Assembly (NCBI GenBank): GCA_018820765.1
Contig: JAHJNN010000003.1
Span: 62,001 to 126,000, forward strand
Source of the DNA: Gammaproteobacteria bacterium
Lineage (GTDB): Bacteria > Pseudomonadota > Gammaproteobacteria > Burkholderiales > Thiobacillaceae
Direction: 5' to 3'
Length of the DNA: 64,000 nt
Position numbers and translations under genes: made by a program. Positions 1 through 8,146 of this stretch are shown piece after piece (position 1 is the stretch's first letter; each line of letters opens with the position of its first letter). The notes beneath the pieces are model-generated. The model was not told the origin of the DNA, ran no database searches, and saw nothing but the letters and a program-made list of their open reading frames with translations.

Positions 1-183
1 ATCCGCATGGTGCGGCCCGGCCTCTATCTCGGCCGCGCCTACATGGATCACGCCTTCGTCCTCAACTTCGTGCTCGCCAATAAGGCGATGGACAAGGCGG
101 GACGCGCCGAATTCGAAACCGGCCAGGTCAAGGACGAATGCTGGCCCGGCACGCAGACACGCGTTGTCGCCGCCACCCATTGA
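1..183 (+). CDS. C-terminal 60 residues of an unidentified protein (5' end outside window)
   Basis: An open frame runs from the window edge to a TGA at 181-183 and encodes 60 residues beginning IRMVRPGLYLGRAYMDHAF. The codon usage matches its neighbours. The tail has a hydrophobic stretch (AFVLNFVLAN) and ends in VVAATH. I do not recognise the family. The stop lies five bases before the ATG of the downstream amylase-type gene, so the two are probably co-transcribed. Confidence 0.6.
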   Translation: MRMVRPGLYLGRAYMDHAFVLNFVLANKAMDKAGRAEFETGQVKDECWPGTQTRVVAATH

Positions 184-187
184 TGCC

Positions 188-2032
188 ATGCAGACCATCG
201 CCGACATCGACTTCGCCTCGCTCACGCAACAGGCTTTCCATCCCTCGCCTGCCGCATGGGAAGACCAGGTGTTTTATTTCTTTCTGGTCGACCGTTTTTC
301 CGACGGCAACGAGCGCGAATTCATCGACAACGCGGGCCTGCCGGCGGCGGGCGGGGCGACGCCGCGCATGGCCCCGGCCGATCACGGCAGCGCGGTGCAG
401 GATGAAGCCGGCGCCGCCGCCTGGCGCGAGGCCGGCGCGCGTTTCGCCGGCGGCACCCTGAAAGGCGCGGCGGGCAAGATCGGCTACCTCAAGCGGCTGG
501 GCGTGACCGCCTTGTGGATCAGCCCGGTATTCAAACAGCCGCCCTGGACCGAGGCCTATCACGGCTACGGGGTGCAGGATTTTCTCGATGTCGACCCGCG
601 CTTCGGCACCCGGGAAGACCTGCGCGACCTGGTCGCCACCGCGCACGCGAACGGCATCCACGTCATCCTCGACGTCATCCTCAACCATGCGGGGCCGGTG
701 TTTTCCTATGACGCCGACCGCTATCCGCACGCGCACGGCATGGACCCACGCTGGGACGGCCGCCCCTATCGGGTCGGCGGCTGGAACGACGTCAGCGGTC
801 AACCCAGTCTGCCCTGGGGCCAGCCGGTGGCCGACCGCGATGCCGCCGTGTGGCCGCGCGAACTGCAAACGCCGGAGAGCTTTTCCGGCCTCGGGCGGAT
901 CGACAACTGGGACTGGTTTCCCGAATTTCTCGAAGGCGATTTCCTCGACCTGAAAGACATCCGGCTCGGCAGCGGCGCGATCGACCATTTCCGCGTTTCG
1001 CCCGCGCTGCGCGCGCTGACCCGGATCTATCAATACTGGATCGCCTACGCCGACCTCGACGGCTTCCGCGTCGATACGGTCAAGCACATGGACCCCGGCG
1101 CGACGCGCTTCTTCGCCGCCTGCATCCACGAGTTCGCGCAATCGATCGGCAAGGAGCAGTTCGCCCTCATCGGCGAAATCACCGGCGGCCGCGGCAATGC
1201 CTTCGCCCTGCGCGAAGCGACCGGGCTCGACGCCGCGCTCGGCATCGACGACATCCCGGACAAGCTCGAATACCTCGCCAAGGGACGGCGCAACCCGGCG
1301 GATTATTTCAATCTGTTCCGCAACTCCTTCGAAATCGGCAAGGATTCCCACACTTGGTTCCGCAACAAGGTCGTCACGCTCTACGACGATCACGACCAGG
1401 TGCGCAAAGGCAACCAGAAGGCGCGCTTCTGCGCCGGTGGCGAAACCGGGCCAGCCGCCGTCGCCCTCGCGCTGAATGCGCTCACCCTCGGCATCCCCTG
1501 CCTCTACTACGGCTCGGAGCAGGGCTTCGACGGCGCCGGCGACAACGACCGCTACATTCGCGAGGCAATGTTCGGCGGCGACTTCGGCGCCTTCCGCTCG
1601 CGCGGCCGCCATTGCTTCGACGAAACCCACCCGCTCTACACCGAACTCGCCCGCCTGCTGGCCGTGCGCAGACAGCACATCGCCCTGCGCCGCGGTCGGC
1701 AATACCTGCGCGCGATTTCCGGCAACGGCGTCGACTTCGGCGAGCCGCGCATGATCCATGGCGAACTGCGCTCGCTGGTCGCCTGGTCGCGCCTGTTCAA
1801 CGACCGTGAATGGCTGTGCGCGATCAACACCGATCCGCAGCATTCCCGCGCCGCCTGGGTGGGGCTGGATTTCGATCTGCAGCAGCCCGGCCAGCGCCTG
1901 GTGTGCCTGCATGCGTCCGATCCGGCGCAGGTGGGCAGCGAAATTCTCGTCGGCGCGCCCCATCCCGACTGGCGCGCGGTGTGGCTCGACCTGCCTGCCG
2001 CGTCCTGTGCGGTCTACGGCCCCGCACCCTGA
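188..2032 (+). CDS. GH13 alpha-amylase family glycoside hydrolase
   Basis: A 614-residue (beta/alpha)8-barrel enzyme of glycoside hydrolase family 13, expected to act on alpha-glucosidic bonds. The four family signatures are visible: region I DVILNH (162-167), region II GFRVDTVKH with nucleophile Asp296, region III LIGEI with acid/base Glu330, and region IV DDHD with Asp403. A C-terminal beta domain follows. No signal peptide is seen, so a cytoplasmic role in glycogen/trehalose-type metabolism is the default inference. The ATG at 188 is preferred over an in-frame TTG at 164 that overlaps the upstream gene. Exact substrate specificity cannot be told from sequence. It heads a run of genes for heme proteins, an odd pairing. 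Confidence 0.88.
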   Translation: MQTIADIDFASLTQQAFHPSPAAWEDQVFYFFLVDRFSDGNEREFIDNAGLPAAGGATPRMAPADHGSAVQDEAGAAAWREAGARFAGGTLKGAAGKIGYLKRLGVTALWISPVFKQPPWTEAYHGYGVQDFLDVDPRFGTREDLRDLVATAHANGIHVILDVILNHAGPVFSYDADRYPHAHGMDPRWDGRPYRVGGWNDVSGQPSLPWGQPVADRDAAVWPRELQTPESFSGLGRIDNWDWFPEFLEGDFLDLKDIRLGSGAIDHFRVSPALRALTRIYQYWIAYADLDGFRVDTVKHMDPGATRFFAACIHEFAQSIGKEQFALIGEITGGRGNAFALREATGLDAALGIDDIPDKLEYLAKGRRNPADYFNLFRNSFEIGKDSHTWFRNKVVTLYDDHDQVRKGNQKARFCAGGETGPAAVALALNALTLGIPCLYYGSEQGFDGAGDNDRYIREAMFGGDFGAFRSRGRHCFDETHPLYTELARLLAVRRQHIALRRGRQYLRAISGNGVDFGEPRMIHGELRSLVAWSRLFNDREWLCAINTDPQHSRAAWVGLDFDLQQPGQRLVCLHASDPAQVGSEILVGAPHPDWRAVWLDLPAASCAVYGPAP

Positions 2033-2043
2033 GCCTGCTGCAT

Positions 2044-3609
2044 GTGCGCGCCCTCATCCTTGCCTTCCTGCTCATGTGCAGCGAACTGAATCAGGCCGCG
2101 CACGCGCTCGACCCCGACCTGCCGCCGACGGGCCGTTCGCGCTTCGACGAACTGGTCGGCAGCGCGCCGGTGCCGTTTCCCTTCGCCCGTCTGCGGCGCG
2201 CCATCGAAGCGCAGATGCGGCCCGACCCCGGCGGCCTGCCCACCCTGAAAACCACGCTGATTCCGCTCGGGCGCTCGCTGCAGCGCGACGCCGGCGCGCC
2301 GGATTTCTTCCGCTATCCGCGCGTGGTCGCCGCCGCCGACGGCCTCAACAAGAACGGCTACGCGCCGCTGCAGGACCGCCTGTTTCTCGGCTACCACGAG
2401 AAGGGCGAGGTGATCGAGGTCATCAGCTACGCCGATGCGGCGGGCCGCTTCGAATTCCAGGTGGTGCGCGATTACGCGCCGGGCAAGACGCCAAAAGTGT
2501 TCTACGCGCGGCGCAGCCTGTGCCTCGCCTGCCACCAGAACGGCGCCCCCCTCTTCGCCCGCCCGCTGTGGGACGAAACCCCCGCCAACCCGGCGATTGC
2601 CGCTCGCTTGCGTGCAGCACAGCGCGATTTCTACGGCGTAAAACTGACCGGCACCGACATCGCCTACTTCATCGACGCTGCGGCCGACCGCGCCAACTTA
2701 TTCTCGGTTTGGCAAACGCTGTGGCAGCAGGGCTGCAGCGCGGGCGAGCCGGGCGACCGCTGCCGCCTCGAGGCCTTTGCCGCCGCCCTCGATTACGCGC
2801 GCAGCGGCACGCTGCCCGCGCCGGGCATCCTGCCGGCGCTCGACCGCGCCTGGACCGCCCGCTGGCCGCAAGGTCTGGCCATTCCCAATCCCGACCTGCC
2901 CAACCGCGATCCGCTCGCCGCCTTGCAGGACCCGGCCAACGATCCCCTGCTGCTGCGTCCGCCGCTCGAAACCTGGCAGGCGCCGGACAAGACCGCCTTC
3001 GTCGTCGGGCTCGCCGGCATGCTCGACACCGCAGCGGTCAAACAGCTCGGGCGTCGCGATGTGGCCGGCGCACTGGACAAGCTGCGTGCACGCGGCGAAC
3101 TGGCCGCCCGCCCGTTCAGCCACGCTTTGCTGGACAGCCTGCTGGCCGAGCTCGGCACCCCGCGCCGGACCGCTCGCGTCAGCCTGCCCACGGCGCGCGT
3201 GGAACCGCTATCCGCCACCCGCGCGGCCAACCCGCTCGTCGCGCCCTTCCGCACCCACTGCGCCAGTTGCCACGACACCACGTTGCCGCATCCGCCCAAC
3301 TTTCTGCACGGCACGCCCTCCGAGATCGAAGCCAAACTCGATCAGTGCGCCGAGCGCATGTTCGTGCGCCTGAGCATGGCGAGCGTGCCCGAAGCCGCGC
3401 GCAGCAAACCGCCGATGCCGCCGGCCGCGGCGCTCGCCAGCCGCGGCATCGATCCCGCGCATTGGGCTGCATCGCCCGAACTCGATGTGCTGAAACGCCT
3501 GGTCGCCAGCCGCCTACGCGGTCAGGACCCGGCCATTTTGCTGAGTCGGCCCTATGCGCAACTCCGTCTCTGCCTGCCGCAAACCGGCTATGCGGAGCGC
3601 GCGCGATGA
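2044..3609 (+). CDS. Exported protein with two c-type heme motifs
   Basis: A 521-residue protein with an N-terminal signal sequence (RALILAFLLMCSELNQAAHA), so periplasmic. There are two CXXCH heme-attachment motifs, CLACH (Cys160) and CASCH (Cys406). The spacing of about 245 residues suggests two separate cytochrome c domains. I do not recognise a named family. The GTG start at 2044 gives the full signal peptide; an ATG at 2074 would truncate it. The stop overlaps the ATG of the next gene by four bases, implying translational coupling with the two di-heme cytochromes downstream and a shared redox task. Confidence 0.8.
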   Translation: MRALILAFLLMCSELNQAAHALDPDLPPTGRSRFDELVGSAPVPFPFARLRRAIEAQMRPDPGGLPTLKTTLIPLGRSLQRDAGAPDFFRYPRVVAAADGLNKNGYAPLQDRLFLGYHEKGEVIEVISYADAAGRFEFQVVRDYAPGKTPKVFYARRSLCLACHQNGAPLFARPLWDETPANPAIAARLRAAQRDFYGVKLTGTDIAYFIDAAADRANLFSVWQTLWQQGCSAGEPGDRCRLEAFAAALDYARSGTLPAPGILPALDRAWTARWPQGLAIPNPDLPNRDPLAALQDPANDPLLLRPPLETWQAPDKTAFVVGLAGMLDTAAVKQLGRRDVAGALDKLRARGELAARPFSHALLDSLLAELGTPRRTARVSLPTARVEPLSATRAANPLVAPFRTHCASCHDTTLPHPPNFLHGTPSEIEAKLDQCAERMFVRLSMASVPEAARSKPPMPPAAALASRGIDPAHWAASPELDVLKRLVASRLRGQDPAILLSRPYAQLRLCLPQTGYAERAR

Positions 3610-5087
3610 GCACGCCCGACGCCCGCTGCTCGGGCTGCCGCTTTTTTCTGTGGTCGCTGGTCGTGCTGATTCTGCTCGGCGCGCTCGGCGCGGCGATCCG
3701 CTTCCTGCCCGACCGCCCGGTGACCTACGAGGATCCGGTCGAGCATTTCAAATACGGCTCCACCGGCGGCGAGCGCAACATGGGCTTCCCCTACTGGCTG
3801 TTCCAGGTGCTGCCCGAGGTCTGCCCCGACCTGCTGCCGGGCAAGGGCTATGAATCGCTCGGTTTCATTTTCGAGCAAGGGCGCGACCTGCCGGTCGGCA
3901 TGTCGAAGCGGCGGCATATGGGCATCGACCGCGTGTTCCTCAACTGCGCGGTGTGCCACACTGCCACCGTGCGCACCGCACCCGGCGCCAGGCCCATGCT
4001 GGTCGCCGGCATGCCGGCCAACCAGCTCGACCTGATGGGCTTCCAGAAACTCGTCCAGGCCTGCGTCAATGACCGCCGCTTCACGCCCGCGCAGGTGGTG
4101 CCGCGCATCGCGGAAAAAACCGGCAGCCTCGGCCTGCTCGACAAGCACGTCGTTTATCCGCTCGGCATCCACCTCATGCGCGACGGCGTCGCCGGGCTGC
4201 TGGGGCGCCTGCGCTTCATCCATCTGCAGTCCGACTGGGGGCCGGGGCGGGTCGACACCTTCAACTCGGCCAAGGCCATCTTCGGCGTGCCCTTCGAGCA
4301 GCTGTCGCCGGACGAACTCGTCGGCGTGTCGGATTTCCCGGCGATCTGGAACCAGGCCAAGAAGCAGGGCATGCAGCTGCACTGGGACGGCAACAACGAC
4401 CGCGTCGAGGAACGCAATCTGTCGGCCGCCTTCGGCACCGGCGCCACACCGAGACTCATCGACCATGCCGCCATCGCCCGCATCGAGGCGTGGATCGCCA
4501 CCGCCACGCCGCCCGCATTCGACAAGTACTACCCGATCGACGCCATGCTCGCCGCACGCGGCCAGGCCCTCTACCAAAAATCCTGCGCCGCCTGTCACGG
4601 CCAAAACGGCAGCGACTTTTCCGGCGAGTACGTCGGCACCGTCACGCCGATCCGCGAAATCGGCACCGACCGCGGGCGCCTCGATTCCTACACCCTGCAA
4701 CTCGCGCAAAACCAGGGCATGCTGTATTCGGCCCACCCGGATCGCCGCTTCCGCCATTTCCGCAAGACATACGGCTACGCCAACGCCCCGCTCGACGGCA
4801 TCTGGCTGCGCGCCCCCTATCTGCACAACGGCTCGGTGCCCACGCTGTGGGACCTGCTGCAACCCGCGGCGCAACGCCCCCGGCTGTTCTATCGCGGCAA
4901 CGACCTGTACGACCCGAGGCATCTCGGCTTCGTCTCCGACCAGGCCGCGGAAAACGGCAAACGCTTCTTTGCCTTCGACACCACGCTGCCCGGCAACGGC
5001 AACGCCGGCCACGAAGGCGCGGCCTACGGCACCACGCTGCCGGACGCCGACAAGCGGGCGCTGCTGGAATACATGAAAACCTTTTAG
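3606..5087 (+). CDS. Membrane-anchored di-heme cytochrome, MauG/RoxA/CcpA-like
   Basis: A 493-residue protein with one N-terminal membrane anchor (residues about 14-34) and two heme motifs, CAVCH (Cys114) and CAACHG (Cys327). The C-terminal half has the LRAPYLHNGSVPTL segment typical of di-heme cytochrome c peroxidase, MauG and rubber-oxygenase-like (RoxA/LCP-unrelated) proteins. Established knowledge: this superfamily uses one heme for electron transfer and the other for peroxide or oxygen chemistry. The substrate here is unknown. It overlaps the preceding gene by 4 bp (ATGA) and is about 10 bp from its paralogue at 5097. Both share the FKYGS...PYW(L/I)F motif after the anchor. Confidence 0.82.
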   Translation: MSTPDARCSGCRFFLWSLVVLILLGALGAAIRFLPDRPVTYEDPVEHFKYGSTGGERNMGFPYWLFQVLPEVCPDLLPGKGYESLGFIFEQGRDLPVGMSKRRHMGIDRVFLNCAVCHTATVRTAPGARPMLVAGMPANQLDLMGFQKLVQACVNDRRFTPAQVVPRIAEKTGSLGLLDKHVVYPLGIHLMRDGVAGLLGRLRFIHLQSDWGPGRVDTFNSAKAIFGVPFEQLSPDELVGVSDFPAIWNQAKKQGMQLHWDGNNDRVEERNLSAAFGTGATPRLIDHAAIARIEAWIATATPPAFDKYYPIDAMLAARGQALYQKSCAACHGQNGSDFSGEYVGTVTPIREIGTDRGRLDSYTLQLAQNQGMLYSAHPDRRFRHFRKTYGYANAPLDGIWLRAPYLHNGSVPTLWDLLQPAAQRPRLFYRGNDLYDPRHLGFVSDQAAENGKRFFAFDTTLPGNGNAGHEGAAYGTTLPDADKRALLEYMKTF

Positions 5088-5096
5088 GAACCCGCC

Positions 5097-6557
5097 ATGA
5101 AGCCACTCTGCCGCTGCCCGCGCTGGTTGAAAATCACAGGCCTCGTCGTGCTGATCCTCGCCGTCGTCCTGGGCTACGTCGGCTGGGACCGCTTCCTGCG
5201 CGACCACGGCGCGACGCCATTCGACAACCCGGACGAGCGCTTCAAATACGGCTCCTTCGGCGCCGAAAACGACGCCGGCATTCCCTACTGGATTTTCTAC
5301 GTGCTGCCGCGCGTCTTCCCCGACAAGCTGCCCAAGCCCGGCATCGGCTACGCCAGCTTCGGCGTGGTGTGGGAACAGGGCCAGGAGCTGCCGGTTGGGT
5401 TTTCCAAACGGCGCATCGGCTTCGACCGCGTCGCCAACACCTGCGCCGCCTGCCACGTGGCGAGCTACCGCACGCAACCGGAGGAAACATCGACGCTGGT
5501 CGTCACCGGCCCCAACCACACGCTCGATCTCGAAGCCTTTTTCCGTTTCCTGGTCGACTGCGCCAAGGACCCGCGCTTCAGCGCCGACACTCTGATGGCC
5601 GAGATCGACCTCGCCGCCGACCTCGATTTCATCGACCGCCTGGCCTATCGCTATCTCATCATCCCCATCACCAAAAAACGCCTGGTTGAGCGCGAAGGCC
5701 AGTTCGCGTGGATCTACCGCCACGACTTTCCCGAGTGGGGACGCGGGCGCGACGACGCGATGAACCTGACCAAATACTTCATGATCCGCTGGCCGATGGA
5801 CGACAGCTTCGGCCCGACCGACATGCCGTCGGTATGGAACCTGAAGAAATACCAGCCGGAACAAGGGCATCGCATGAATTTCGCCGGAGACTCGCACGAC
5901 CCCTATTCGGTCGTCATCGACTCGGCGCTCGGGCTGATGGGTGCCGAGCCGAAGGACAAGGACGACTTCCTCGGCCACATCGACTGGCTGGTCGATTATC
6001 TGAAGAACAAGCCAGCGCCGAAATATCCCTTCCCCATCGACGCCGTCCGTGCGGCGCACGGCAAGACCGTGTTCGACGCCCACTGCGCGGCCTGCCACGC
6101 CAGTGCGCGCACCGGCACCATCGTTCCGCTTTCCGAAATCGGCACCGACCGCGGCCGCATCGACACCTGGGGTAAACAGGCGGCGATCGAGGCCAACCAG
6201 GTGGTCAGCGACATGGGCATCCAGCGCAAAGGACTGGTCGAAGCCCCGCTGACCGGGTATGTCGCGCAGTTCCTCGACGGCATCTGGCTGCGCGCGCCCT
6301 ACCTGCACAACGGCTCGGTGCCGACCCTTTCAGACCTGCTGACGCCGCCGGCGCAACGCCCGCAAACCTTCTGGCGAGGCTACGACGTCTACGATCCGGT
6401 GCGCGTCGGCTTCGTCGTCCAGGGCCAGGCAGCCGAACGCGCGGGCACGCCGCTCGACACACGGCTGCGCGGCAATGGCAATCAGGGACACCCCTTCGGC
6501 ACCGCCCTGCCGGATGCCGACAAGGCCGCCCTGCTGGAATACCTGAAAACCCTCTGA
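5097..6557 (+). CDS. Second membrane-anchored di-heme cytochrome, paralogue of the upstream gene
   Basis: A 486-residue protein with a TM anchor at about residues 13-31 and heme motifs CAACH (Cys116) and CAACH (Cys330). It aligns end to end with the 3606-5087 product: FKYGS..E, PYWIFYVLPRVFP, ELPVGFSKRRIG, LRAPYLHNGSVPTL and a shared ALLEY(L/M)KT(F/L) terminus. This is a tandem duplication that has diverged substantially, mainly in the central linker. The same MauG/RoxA/CcpA-type redox chemistry in the periplasm is inferred. It begins nine bases after the previous stop, so it belongs to the same operon. Confidence 0.82.
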   Translation: MKPLCRCPRWLKITGLVVLILAVVLGYVGWDRFLRDHGATPFDNPDERFKYGSFGAENDAGIPYWIFYVLPRVFPDKLPKPGIGYASFGVVWEQGQELPVGFSKRRIGFDRVANTCAACHVASYRTQPEETSTLVVTGPNHTLDLEAFFRFLVDCAKDPRFSADTLMAEIDLAADLDFIDRLAYRYLIIPITKKRLVEREGQFAWIYRHDFPEWGRGRDDAMNLTKYFMIRWPMDDSFGPTDMPSVWNLKKYQPEQGHRMNFAGDSHDPYSVVIDSALGLMGAEPKDKDDFLGHIDWLVDYLKNKPAPKYPFPIDAVRAAHGKTVFDAHCAACHASARTGTIVPLSEIGTDRGRIDTWGKQAAIEANQVVSDMGIQRKGLVEAPLTGYVAQFLDGIWLRAPYLHNGSVPTLSDLLTPPAQRPQTFWRGYDVYDPVRVGFVVQGQAAERAGTPLDTRLRGNGNQGHPFGTALPDADKAALLEYLKTL

Positions 6558-6572
6558 CCCGGAAAGCCCGCC

Positions 6573-7688
6573 ATGACTTGCCTTCGCCCCGCCGACCTCC
6601 TGAACCGCCTCAACCCCACCCTGCTCTTGGCCGTGCTGATCGGTTTTGCCGCAGCAGCGGCCCAGGCCGCACCGCACCCGGACACCTGCACCAATGGCTA
6701 CGTCTGGCGCGAGGCCTACCCGGGCGATCATGTCTGCGTCCTCCCCGCCACGCGCGAACAGGCCGCCGAAGACAACCGGCTCGCGGCCACGCGGCGCGAA
6801 CCGCAAGGCGGCGCCTACGGGCCGGACACTTGCAAACCGGGGTTCGTCTGGCGCGAAGCGCGCGCGGACGACCATGTCTGCGTCACCCCCGAGGTGCGTG
6901 CGCAAACCGCGCGCGACACCCTGCTGGCGCACACGCGACGACTGATGCCGCCGGCGGCCAGGAATGGCGCAGCCACCAGCGCGCCGGATAGTGCCAAGAG
7001 CGATGACGCAGTCGACATGAGCCCGCCCGCCGCCAGGCCCAAGGCCCGGGCCAAAAAGAAAATGGCCGCCAGGAAATCCAGCTTCAAGCTGCCTGAGTTC
7101 CCCTGGCCGCCTCCGCCTTATTCCACCCGGTTGAAACTCGACCGCGCCTTGCTGGTGGCCGCGCAGCCCGCCCCGACGAATGGCAGCGTGGCGGCGCGGA
7201 TGGAGCAGGCGCTGGCTGCCAACGGCTACACCCAGATCAGCTACTACGCGGTGCCGGACGGCTTTGCCATGGTCACCCAGGTCGAGCGCATCGAGCCCGA
7301 TGCCGCATCCGCCGCCGTTCAGCGCTGGTCAACGCAGATCGATCCGGTGTCGCTGATCCCGTTCAATCTCGACGCCTACCTCAAGGCGCTGCTGGGAAAA
7401 AACGGCGATAGCTTCCGCGTCATCGTGTTCACCTTCACCCCCACCCCGTTCACCGCCGGCGGTTCGCCCGTTGCACCCGGCGAGGCCATGGCCTGGGTGG
7501 AAAAAGGCGCCACCGCCCTGCCCGCATCCATTGCCGCCCAGGCCTATGGTGCCGACACCGCCTGCACCGCGCTGGTCTACGAATTCAGGATTTCCAGCCT
7601 GGGCGCGATGCTGCAGCGCCCCAGCGAATTCGACGGCCGGCAGCATCTGCAGGCCGCCGGCATCCTGAAAAGGCTGGAGCAGCCGTGA
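6573..7688 (+). CDS. Exported protein with tandem DTC-GYVWREA-DHVCV repeats and an unknown C-terminal domain
   Basis: A 371-residue protein with an N-terminal signal/anchor (LLLAVLIGFAAAAAQAA), hence periplasmic or anchored. Two tandem repeats of about 44 residues follow (about 36-78 and 83-125), each reading DTC..G(Y/F)VWREA...DHVCV.P..R.Q; the paired cysteines suggest one disulfide per repeat. A basic linker (PKARAKKKMAARK) then leads to a domain of about 190 residues beginning PEFPWPPPPYS, which I do not recognise. The stop overlaps the GTG start of the next gene (GTGA), so this is the first gene of a coupled four-gene cluster ending at 11200. Confidence 0.75.
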   Translation: MTCLRPADLLNRLNPTLLLAVLIGFAAAAAQAAPHPDTCTNGYVWREAYPGDHVCVLPATREQAAEDNRLAATRREPQGGAYGPDTCKPGFVWREARADDHVCVTPEVRAQTARDTLLAHTRRLMPPAARNGAATSAPDSAKSDDAVDMSPPAARPKARAKKKMAARKSSFKLPEFPWPPPPYSTRLKLDRALLVAAQPAPTNGSVAARMEQALAANGYTQISYYAVPDGFAMVTQVERIEPDAASAAVQRWSTQIDPVSLIPFNLDAYLKALLGKNGDSFRVIVFTFTPTPFTAGGSPVAPGEAMAWVEKGATALPASIAAQAYGADTACTALVYEFRISSLGAMLQRPSEFDGRQHLQAAGILKRLEQP

Positions 7689-8107
7689 GCCTCACCATGC
7701 AGACCGCACGCAAGCGCCTGGCGCTGCTGTGGTTCGCCGGTGCCGGCGTGTGCTTCGTCGTGTTGCTGTTCATCAGCTTCTTTGCCCGCATCGTCGAGGT
7801 GGACGGCTTGTGGGGATGGTTCCTGCCCGCCGTCGTCCCCAACCTGTCGCTGATCATCGGCGTGCTGGTCTACACCCAGCGCCAGCAGATCCAGCCCGAA
7901 ATGCACGTGGACGCCTTCCTTTACCGCCTCACGCTCGGGCTGTCGCTGCTGTATGTGCTGCTGCTGTTGCTGCCCTTGCTGTTCTTCCCGCTCACCGGCA
8001 AGTCGCTGCCCGAACTGCTCGACATTTCGCGCTTGTGGCTGGCCGCTGTCCAGGCGCTGACCACCGGCGCGATGGGGGCCTTCTTCGTGCGGCAGGACGA
8101 CAAATGA
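7685..8107 (+). CDS. Four-TM inner membrane protein of unknown function
   Basis: A 140-residue, very hydrophobic protein with four predicted membrane spans (about 13-33, 43-62, 84-104, 115-134) and short charged loops. I see no catalytic motif. The GTG at 7685 overlaps the preceding stop (GTGA); an in-frame ATG lies at 7697 and could be the true start. The length and topology do not place it in a family I know. Its position between the repeat protein and the protease-hydrolase argues for a membrane component of the same apparatus. Confidence 0.72.
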   Translation: MSLTMQTARKRLALLWFAGAGVCFVVLLFISFFARIVEVDGLWGWFLPAVVPNLSLIIGVLVYTQRQQIQPEMHVDAFLYRLTLGLSLLYVLLLLLPLLFFPLTGKSLPELLDISRLWLAAVQALTTGAMGAFFVRQDDK

Positions 8108-8146
8108 GCCCGCCCCCCTCTCCACTCACCGACAGGACCGTACACC

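Noticed and set aside
128-1963. 611-residue open frame on the minus strand opposite the amylase-type gene
   Set aside because: It is antisense to a gene with clear GH13 motifs; long antisense frames are expected in high-GC DNA and it has no family features.
3588-6308. 906-residue minus-strand frame over the di-heme cytochromes
   Set aside because: Antisense shadow of two well-supported cytochrome genes.
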